A DNA stretch of 12,622 nt from Erysipelotrichaceae bacterium. Its GTDB lineage: Bacteria > Bacillota_I > Bacilli_A > Erysipelotrichales > Erysipelotrichaceae. Each line of letters starts with the position of its first letter. Position 1 is the first letter of the stretch. The notes under the pieces are model-generated. The model was not told the DNA's origin and ran no database searches. It was given only the letters and a program-made list of their open reading frames with translations. The DNA lies in assembly GCA_900754715.1 (NCBI GenBank), contig CAAEDX010000133.1:1-12622 (forward strand). The letters run 5' to 3'. The position numbers and the translations under genes were made by a program. Shown piece after piece: positions 7,748 to 12,622 of this stretch.

Positions 7748-8821
7748 TCAGCCCGCCGTCTCGATATATTCGGAAGCGACAGCGGGGACATAGAAGGCGC
7801 CATATTGACGCATATCACCATCTTTTCCGATGTCGATGAGAAAGCGGTAATATGGCATGAAATAGCGGTCGAACTGACCATGGCGATAGACGAGGTCAAC
7901 TTTTGCGATCTGTGACTCTCCTCCGATATCATAAGGGACGTTGCTCAGGTAAGTTCCCTCTTTGAGAAGCGCTTCGGCTTCTTGTACGCTGATGATCGGG
8001 TAATCGCCGCAGTGCTGAGAAAGATCAGGGGCATGGATCCGGATGATCCACAGCTTTCCTTCATCATCGCAATGGAAGGAGGCTGAGCGAAACTGCTGAT
8101 TGAGGAGCGTGTCGCTGTCCGTGCTGCCTTTTTCATACAGAGCGATCTGATAATGCTGGCTGCCATCGATGAAGCGGTCTCCGCCGCTGATCATGGTTTG
8201 CGGATCATCCATCCCGATCAGCTTAGCATAATGGGTCTTCAGGAAATTCGCGATATGCAGGCACTCTTCATAAGAGGCGGTATAAGTGAAGGGAAGATCA
8301 TCGGGCAAAGAGATGGCAGGCTCAAAGAAGATGGTCAGGGTCAGGTCAGCATCGACTTCCAGCTCCATGCCTTCGCCATGGATATACACGCGGCCTGAAT
8401 CTGGTTCTTCATGAATGGTGAGACCGTCGAGACCAAGGCGTGCTGCGCCCTCGCGCAGGACTTGTTTCATTTCAGCGATGTTCATGTCATTGCCGGCATA
8501 TGCCGTATTGCGGTAAACCGGCAGCGTCTCGATCGCCATGTCTGGGTGCCAGGGACTTTCGCTGCGCAATTCTTCAGCATCTTTGGCCAGCAAGATCTCG
8601 GCGCCGCTGCCTTCAAATGCCGCAGGGTCGATCTGCAGCATCATCCTGGGTTCATCAGCGGGCGGCAGCAGCGTGAGCAAAAGCAGACAGAAGACGGCGG
8701 CCAGCGGCATGATCAGCCGCACCCAGCGCGGCCTTCGCGCTTTGGTGCGGAAAGCTTCAGCTTCAATGAGAAAATGGTCATCGATCATACCGATGGCGTC
8801 GCATAATGTTTCTTTTTTCAT
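7748..8821 (-). CDS. Membrane-anchored anti-sigma-like protein with a large external domain
   Basis: 357 residues. The N-terminal 33 residues are charged (MKKETLCDAIGMIDDHFLIE begins it) and resemble the short cytoplasmic part of membrane proteins paired with ECF sigma factors in Bacillota. One hydrophobic segment spans about 34-53 (VRLIMPLAAVFCLLLLTLL), and the remaining ~300 residues should lie outside the membrane. The external domain has no motif I can name; it is rich in acidic residues and Tyr. The start codon overlaps the sigma gene stop as ATGA, and AGGAGG lies nine bases upstream, so the two are translationally coupled. By analogy it would hold the sigma factor inactive until an external signal arrives. 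The anti-sigma role is inferred from position and topology, not from a recognised zinc motif (none is present). Confidence 0.72.
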   Translation of the reverse strand: MKKETLCDAIGMIDDHFLIEAEAFRTKARRPRWVRLIMPLAAVFCLLLLTLLPPADEPRMMLQIDPAAFEGSGAEILLAKDAEELRSESPWHPDMAIETLPVYRNTAYAGNDMNIAEMKQVLREGAARLGLDGLTIHEEPDSGRVYIHGEGMELEVDADLTLTIFFEPAISLPDDLPFTYTASYEECLHIANFLKTHYAKLIGMDDPQTMISGGDRFIDGSQHYQIALYEKGSTDSDTLLNQQFRSASFHCDDEGKLWIIRIHAPDLSQHCGDYPIISVQEAEALLKEGTYLSNVPYDIGGESQIAKVDLVYRHGQFDRYFMPYYRFLIDIGKDGDMRQYGAFYVPAVASEYIETAG

Positions 8822-9378
8822 GTGTAATATCCCTCCTCTCGTAAATGATCGCGCAGTCTGACGCGGATGCGCAGCAGCATGCTTTTGGCTTTGGATTCGC
8901 TCATATCATGACGCCGGGCGATCTCTTTCAATGGATCCAGGTAAAAGTAACGCTCTGTGAACACACAGCGCTGAATGGCCGGCAATTCTTGCAGGAACAC
9001 ATCGATCGATTCGCTGAGCAGTTTCGCATTCACTTGCCGGGGAACATCGGAGTGGTCCGGTATGCATTCTTCCAGTTCGCTGAGCGAAAGCGCGAATTCG
9101 CCTGCCTGCCGCTTGATCCGTTTCCTGGCGCGGAATCGGTCGATGGCCAGGGCTCTGGTGATCTTGGCAAGATAAGGACCGAGATATAGCGGGCGTTGCG
9201 GCGGCATGGAGCGCCAGGCGCGAAGATAGGCATCACTGACGCTTTCTTCGCTGTCACGGTGATCGCGCAGGATGTTGCGGGCGATCGTAAACAAGTATGC
9301 GCCGTATTTGTGCCTGGTATGGGCGATCGCTTGTTCGTCACGCTGCCAGTATAAAGCAACGATTTCTTCATCTGTCAT
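8818..9378 (-). CDS. ECF-type RNA polymerase sigma factor
   Basis: A 186-residue sigma-70 family protein of the small ECF type. Region 2 spans about 24-88: YLFTIARNILRDHRDSEESVSDAYLRAWRS carries the core-binding helices, and YLAKITRALAIDRFRARKR follows. Region 4 spans about 122-180: LPAIQRCVFTERYFYLDPLKEIARR, then the DNA-reading helix MSESKAKSMLLRIRVRLRDHL. The start is ATG at 9378, not the GTG at 9390, because that GTG is part of the Shine-Dalgarno sequence AGGGAGGTG, nine bases upstream of the ATG. It is coupled by ATGA to the membrane protein gene downstream, the classic sigma/anti-sigma pair. Target genes are unknown; such factors often drive their own operon, but I could not assign a promoter with confidence in 9397-9436. 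Confidence 0.9.
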   Translation of the reverse strand: MTDEEIVALYWQRDEQAIAHTRHKYGAYLFTIARNILRDHRDSEESVSDAYLRAWRSMPPQRPLYLGPYLAKITRALAIDRFRARKRIKRQAGEFALSLSELEECIPDHSDVPRQVNAKLLSESIDVFLQELPAIQRCVFTERYFYLDPLKEIARRHDMSESKAKSMLLRIRVRLRDHLREEGYYT

Positions 9379-9387
9379 GATCGTCTT

Positions 9388-9396
9388 CACCTCCCT
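9388..9396 (-). promoter_or_regulatory. Shine-Dalgarno site that fixes the sigma factor start
   Basis: On the - strand this reads AGGGAGGTG, near-perfect against the 16S rRNA tail, nine bases before ATG 9378. Its last three bases (GTG) would otherwise look like an in-frame start. Confidence 0.75.
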
Positions 9397-9436
9397 TTCA
9401 CCCTATATTCCGATAAAAGTCACACATGGTCGCGCA

Positions 9437-9460
9437 TTTTTTGATGATATCATCAAAAAA
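9437..9460. repeat. 24-bp perfect palindrome upstream of the sigma factor operon
   Basis: Each half is TTTTTTGATGAT or its reverse complement. It is A/T rich and about 60 bp upstream of the sigma factor start. Its A-run (9455-9460) is also the T-run of the acetyltransferase terminator. It could be a second, weak terminator arm or a protein-binding site. Confidence 0.6.
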
Positions 9461-9483
9461 GACGGAAATGAAGGCTTTCCGTC
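9455..9483 (-). terminator. Terminator of the acetyltransferase gene
   Basis: On the - strand GACGGAAA pairs with TTTCCGTC (8 bp, 7-base loop), followed directly by TTTTTT. It begins 12 bases after the acetyltransferase stop codon and separates that gene from the sigma factor operon. Confidence 0.85.
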
Positions 9484-9495
9484 ATGTGGATATGG

Positions 9496-10008
9496 TCATT
9501 TTTTGATCGAGAAGACGATATGCGGCATATCGATGCCATAGTAATGCTTGATGAAAGTGAAGCGCGGCGTCATGCCGATGCGTCTGGCGACACGCTGAGA
9601 GGCAGTGTTGGTGTCTCTGATGATGGCAAATACTTCATCATATCCTAATTGATCGAAGGCGTATGCGCGGCAGGCCAGGGCGGCCTCGCTGGCGTGTCCC
9701 TGATGCCAGCAGTCTCTGCGCAGCAGCCATCCAAGCTCTGGCACACGGGTCTTGCCGACTTCCTGCATGGTGATGCCGCATTGGCCGATGAAGGCGCCGT
9801 CGCTTTTGCGGATGAGCGCCCACAGGCCGAACCCATCGTGGGCATAGCGTGTCATCTGGCGCTTCAGCCAGTCATGCACTTCTTCATCGCTGAAGGCGTG
9901 GGCATAGGCGTGCATGACCAGAGGGTCTTGCAAGATGGCGCAAAGGGAAGGGAAATCGTCTTCATTCATCGTGCGCAGCAGATGGCGCTTTGTTTCCAGG
10001 ATCTTCAT
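9496..10008 (-). CDS. GNAT-family N-acetyltransferase (RimJ/RimL-like)
   Basis: 170 residues, typical of the single-domain GNAT family (Acetyltransf_3 group). It opens with ILETKRHLLRTMNEDDF (3-19), the usual 'LETERLxLRxxxxxD' start. The acetyl-CoA-binding motif is visible as GWLLRRDCWHQGHASEAALA (93-112), with HQGHAS as the Q/RxxGxA loop, and the late helix NTASQRVARRIGM (134-146) contains the conserved Asn. The acceptor substrate (protein N-terminus, antibiotic or small amine) cannot be told. The frame is open up to 10122, but the extra residues overlap the thiolase gene and are not family-like, so the ATG at 10008 is chosen. No clear ribosome binding site precedes it: only six bases separate it from the T-run of the thiolase terminator. 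Confidence 0.87.
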   Translation of the reverse strand: MKILETKRHLLRTMNEDDFPSLCAILQDPLVMHAYAHAFSDEEVHDWLKRQMTRYAHDGFGLWALIRKSDGAFIGQCGITMQEVGKTRVPELGWLLRRDCWHQGHASEAALACRAYAFDQLGYDEVFAIIRDTNTASQRVARRIGMTPRFTFIKHYYGIDMPHIVFSIKK

Positions 10009-10014
10009 CGTGTG

Positions 10015-10037
10015 AAAAAGGCGGAATCGCTTCCGCC
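10015..10037 (-). terminator. Terminator of the downstream thiolase gene
   Basis: On the - strand GGCGGAA / TTCCGCC form a 7-bp stem with a GCGA tetraloop, then TTTTT. It is 11 bases after the thiolase stop and six bases before the acetyltransferase ATG. Confidence 0.88.
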
Positions 10038-10045
10038 TGAATGTG

Positions 10046-10111
10046 CGTTTATGGACGCTTGACGATGACCGCGCAGCCTTGTCCGCCGCCGATGCACAGG
10101 GAAGCGAGTCC
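10046..10111. repeat. Near-identical 3' end shared by the two thiolase genes (copy 1)
   Basis: 66 bases that differ at only two positions from 11401-11466. The stretch covers the last ~20 codons, the TAA stop and three bases beyond it. Confidence 0.8.
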
Positions 10112-11254
10112 CAGCTTGGCATCGCGCTTGATCATCTCATAGATCAGGGACACGAGGATGCGGTTTCCGGATGCGCCGACCGGATGACCCAGGGCGATCG
10201 CGCCGCCGTTGACATTGACCTTTTCCATGAATTTGTCAAGGTCGATGCCATGCTCTTCCTGCAGTTCGTGGAGCACGCCCAGCGACTGAGCGGCGAATGC
10301 CTCGTTCAGTTCAACGAGATCCATGTCATCGAGCTTCACGCCAGCATAGTTCAGCGCGTTGCGGATGGCCGGCGTCGGGCCCAGACCCATCGTCAGCGGA
10401 TCGACGCCGCCCTGGCCGATGCCGATGATCTCGCACAGCGGGGTCAGGTTGTATTTCTTGACCGCGTCTTCGCTGGCTACGAGCACGAAGCTTGCGCCAT
10501 CGTTGATGCCGGATGCGTTGCCGGCGGTCACGGTACCATCTTTGACAAAAGCCGGACGCAGCTTGGCCATCTTTTCCGGTGTGGATTTGCGGTTCGGATG
10601 CTCGTCAGTGTCAAATACGACGTCCTGCTTTCTCAGATGCACGGTGATCGGTACGATCTCATCCTTGAAGCGGCCGCTGTCTACGGCAGCGATCGCCTTC
10701 TGCTGCGATGCATATCCGAAAGCATCCTGCTCTTCGCGGGTAATGTTGTATTTCTTGGCGATGTTTTCAGCGGTCACGCCCATGTGGATGTTGGCGCGCG
10801 CGTCAGTCAGCGCGTCATAGATCATGTGGTCTACCGCAGTGAAGTTGCCCATCTTGTTTCCGGTACGGGTATTGGCCGGAATCAGATACGGTGCGCCAGA
10901 CATGCTTTCTACGCCGCCGGCTACGACGATGTCGTTGAATCCGCACTGGATGGACATTACGGCTTCCATCACGGTGCGCAGTCCTGAACCGCAGACCATG
11001 TTTACGGAATGTGCGCACACCGTTTCCGGAATGCCTGCTTCCAGAGCGATGGTGCGGCCGATGTTCTGGCCCAGACCGGCGCTCAGCACGTTTCCGCAGA
11101 TGACTTCATCCACGTTTTCCGGTGCGACTTTTGCGTCTTCCAGCAGTGCCTTGACTACTGCGGAGCCCATGTCTTTCGGCTTAACGGTCGCTAATCCGCC
11201 CAGGAAGCTGCCGATCGCCGTACGCTTTGCACTTACGATATAGGATTTTCTCAT
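10049..11254 (-). CDS. Acetyl-CoA C-acetyltransferase (thiolase), downstream copy
   Basis: A 401-residue biosynthetic-type thiolase that condenses two acetyl-CoA into acetoacetyl-CoA or runs the reverse cleavage. The acyl-accepting Cys88 is in VNMVCGSGL, Asn317 in ELNEAFAAQ, His357 in GGAIALGHPVGASG and the second active Cys387 in SLCIGGGQGCA, so the whole catalytic set is present. The frame is open further upstream, but ATG 11254 gives the family start MRKSYIVSAKRTAIG and lies after the promoter at 11310-11338. The Shine-Dalgarno is modest (AGG about 11 bases upstream). It is transcribed on its own, with its own promoter and terminator. Likely roles are butyrate-type fermentation or the mevalonate route; no partner genes are visible here, so this is not decided. 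Confidence 0.93.
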   Translation of the reverse strand: MRKSYIVSAKRTAIGSFLGGLATVKPKDMGSAVVKALLEDAKVAPENVDEVICGNVLSAGLGQNIGRTIALEAGIPETVCAHSVNMVCGSGLRTVMEAVMSIQCGFNDIVVAGGVESMSGAPYLIPANTRTGNKMGNFTAVDHMIYDALTDARANIHMGVTAENIAKKYNITREEQDAFGYASQQKAIAAVDSGRFKDEIVPITVHLRKQDVVFDTDEHPNRKSTPEKMAKLRPAFVKDGTVTAGNASGINDGASFVLVASEDAVKKYNLTPLCEIIGIGQGGVDPLTMGLGPTPAIRNALNYAGVKLDDMDLVELNEAFAAQSLGVLHELQEEHGIDLDKFMEKVNVNGGAIALGHPVGASGNRILVSLIYEMIKRDAKLGLASLCIGGGQGCAVIVKRP

Positions 11255-11309
11255 GTTCTTGTACCTGTCTTCCTCTCTTTGCGCGCTAATGACGCGTCTT
11301 ACATGTGTT

Positions 11310-11338
11310 ATAGTACCGGATTGTGAATGTTTTGTCAA
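11310..11338 (-). promoter_or_regulatory. Sigma-A-type promoter of the downstream thiolase
   Basis: On the - strand TTGACA (11338-11333, perfect -35), a 17-base spacer, and TACTAT (11315-11310, one mismatch). The expected start is near 11303, leaving a leader of about 49 bases before the ATG. Confidence 0.85.
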
Positions 11339-11357
11339 GCAACGGGAAAGCCGTTGC
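11339..11357. promoter_or_regulatory. Inverted repeat touching the -35 box (candidate regulator site)
   Basis: GCAACGG and CCGTTGC, seven bases each, are separated by five bases and end exactly where the thiolase -35 box begins. No T-run follows on either strand, so it is not a terminator. It could bind an activator or repressor. Confidence 0.45.
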
Positions 11358-11375
11358 GGATAAAATCGCCAAAAG

Positions 11376-11396
11376 AAAAAGACCGGCAGTGCCGGC
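11376..11396 (-). terminator. Terminator of the upstream thiolase gene
   Basis: On the - strand GCCGGC, loop ACT and GCCGGT (with one G-T pair), then C and TTTTT followed by CTTTT. It lies 7 bases after the stop codon. Confidence 0.82.
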
Positions 11397-11400
11397 CCTT

Positions 11401-11466
11401 CGTTTATGGACGCTTGACGATGACTGCGCAGCCTTGTCCGCCGCCGATGCACAGGGAAGCAAGTCC
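11401..11466. repeat. Near-identical 3' end shared by the two thiolase genes (copy 2)
   Basis: Matches 10046-10111 with two mismatches in 66 bases. See that entry. Confidence 0.8.
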
Positions 11467-12612
11467 GATGTGCAGGTCGCGTTTTGCCATTTCATAAAGG
11501 AGCGTGACGAGGATGCGGTTGCCGGATGCGCCGACCGGGTGACCCAGTGCGATAGCGCCGCCGTTGACGTTGGTCTTGGCCATGAAGGCTTCGCGGTCCA
11601 TGCCGGTCGCTTCTTCCAGCTCGTGGATGACGCCCAGTGACTGTGCGGCAAATGCCTCATTGAGCTCGACGAGCTCCATGTCCTCGATCTTCATGTCGGC
11701 GTATTTCAGCGCGTTGAGGATGGCCGGGGTCGGGCCGAGTCCCATGACACGCGGATCGACGCCGCCCTGTCCGAAGCCGATGATCTCTGCCATCGGGGTC
11801 AGATCGTATTTCTTCAATGCGTCTTCGCTGACGACGATGGTGAAGCTTGCGCCGTCATTGATGCCAGAGGCGTTGCCGGCCGTGACCGTGCCATCCGGGG
11901 TGAAGGCCGGACGCAGCTTGGCCATCTTTTCCATGGTCGTGGTGCGGTTGGGATGTTCATCGGTATCGAAGATGTTGACGGCGCCTTTGCGGCCAGGCAC
12001 TTCCACCGGGACGATCTCATCTTTGAAGCGGCCGCTGTCGATGGCGGCGATGGCTTTCTGCTGAGAAGCATAGGCAAATTCATCCTGCGCTTCGCGGGAG
12101 ATGCTGTATTTCTTGGCGATGTTGTCGGCAGTGACGCCCATGTGGATGTTATACATGCCATCGGTCAGGCCATCGTGAAGCATGCTGTCGACAAGCTTCA
12201 TATCGCCCATCTTGACGCCGTTGCGCACTTTGCTTGGTACCAAGAAAGGGGCGTTGGTCATGGACTCGACGCCGCCGGCCACATAGATGTCGCCAAAACC
12301 GGCCTGGATGCGGATGGCTGCTTCCATGACGGCCTTCAGGCCGCTGCCGCAAAGCATGTTGATGCTCTGGGCGCAGACTTCTACCGGAATGCCGGCCGCG
12401 ATGCTGACCTGGCGGCCGATGTTCTGACCGAGCCCGGCGGCGATGACGTTGCCGACGAGCACTTCATCGATGTCCTTGGGGTCGATGCCGGACTGCTTGA
12501 TGGTCTCTTTAAGGACCGTCGCGCCCAGATCGACCAGCTTGATGTTGGTGAGGCCGCCCATGAAGCTGCCGATGGCGCTTCGCTTGGCGGCGACGATGTA
12601 CGCTTTTCTCAT
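11404..12612 (-). CDS. Acetyl-CoA C-acetyltransferase (thiolase), upstream copy
   Basis: 402 residues, complete, the tandem paralogue of the gene at 10049-11254. Catalytic residues are Cys88 in INMLCGSGL, Asn318 in ELNEAFAAQ, His358 in GGAIALGHPVGASG and Cys388 in SLCIGGGQGCA. The two proteins share about 57% of the first 100 residues, 69% of the next 100 and 89% of the last 53 (counted by eye). The differences in the N-terminal and loop region (for example 121-150) may alter acyl-chain preference or regulation, but this cannot be read from sequence. Only ten bases upstream of its ATG are in the window, so its promoter and most of its ribosome binding site are not seen. It ends in its own terminator. 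Confidence 0.93.
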   Translation of the reverse strand: MRKAYIVAAKRSAIGSFMGGLTNIKLVDLGATVLKETIKQSGIDPKDIDEVLVGNVIAAGLGQNIGRQVSIAAGIPVEVCAQSINMLCGSGLKAVMEAAIRIQAGFGDIYVAGGVESMTNAPFLVPSKVRNGVKMGDMKLVDSMLHDGLTDGMYNIHMGVTADNIAKKYSISREAQDEFAYASQQKAIAAIDSGRFKDEIVPVEVPGRKGAVNIFDTDEHPNRTTTMEKMAKLRPAFTPDGTVTAGNASGINDGASFTIVVSEDALKKYDLTPMAEIIGFGQGGVDPRVMGLGPTPAILNALKYADMKIEDMELVELNEAFAAQSLGVIHELEEATGMDREAFMAKTNVNGGAIALGHPVGASGNRILVTLLYEMAKRDLHIGLASLCIGGGQGCAVIVKRP

Positions 12613-12622
12613 TGTGTTGACC

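Noticed and set aside
9379..9390. GTG at 9390 as sigma factor start
   Set aside because: The GTG is part of the Shine-Dalgarno sequence AGGGAGGTG used for the ATG at 9378.
9397..9436. Possible ECF-type promoter (TGTGAC on the - strand) for the sigma operon
   Set aside because: No -10 element at a convincing distance could be assigned, and the recognition sequence of this sigma factor is unknown.
10009..10122. N-terminal extension of the acetyltransferase by 38 codons
   Set aside because: It would run through the thiolase terminator and into the thiolase gene, and the added residues are unlike GNAT proteins.
10043..10987. 314-codon + strand open frame opposite the thiolase
   Set aside because: Antisense shadow of a well-supported thiolase gene; no motifs or start signals.
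1..12622. tRNA, rRNA, CRISPR array or insertion sequence
   Set aside because: I saw no cloverleaf, no regularly spaced repeats, and no transposase reading frame or terminal inverted repeats anywhere in the window.

Overview
The window looks like chromosomal DNA of a Gram-positive anaerobe (Bacillota, probably Clostridia or Erysipelotrichia). Its G+C content is moderately high for that group. The evidence is a tight hem gene cluster with a fused cobA-hemD, strong purine-rich ribosome binding sites, sigma-A-type promoters, short hairpin-plus-T-run terminators, and an ECF sigma factor paired with a one-pass membrane anti-sigma-like protein. No species can be named from the sequence alone.

Positions 1-6670 (+ strand) hold one operon for tetrapyrrole synthesis: hemA (5' end outside the window), hemC, a cobA-hemD fusion, hemB, hemL, and a two-part gene joining a precorrin-2 dehydrogenase-like domain to a CbiK/CbiX-like chelatase domain. 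Neighbouring genes overlap or almost touch, and a clear terminator ends the run. Together they take glutamyl-tRNA to 5-aminolevulinate, porphobilinogen, uroporphyrinogen III, precorrin-2 and a metallated sirohydrochlorin. No hemE, hemN/hemZ or hemH is present, so the operon seems dedicated to siroheme or cobalamin rather than protoheme. The last gene is the oddest: residues that are catalytic in E. coli CysG appear to be replaced.

Positions 6671-7740 contain no intact gene. A textbook promoter (6679-6707) with a 12-bp perfect palindrome at its expected start site faces a decayed radical SAM gene (about 6955-7629). The family signature can still be followed through at least four frame changes and two likely deletions. 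A two-way terminator follows.

Positions 7748-9378 (- strand) encode an ECF-type sigma factor and, translationally coupled to it, a membrane protein with a large external domain (probable anti-sigma factor). Upstream lies a 24-bp perfect palindrome that shares its T-run with the terminator of a GNAT acetyltransferase gene (9496-10008, - strand).

Positions 10049-12612 (- strand) hold two tandem thiolase (acetyl-CoA acetyltransferase) genes. Each has its own terminator, and the downstream copy also has a visible consensus promoter. They are clearly paralogous, with identity rising strongly towards the C-terminus and an almost identical 66-nt 3' end.
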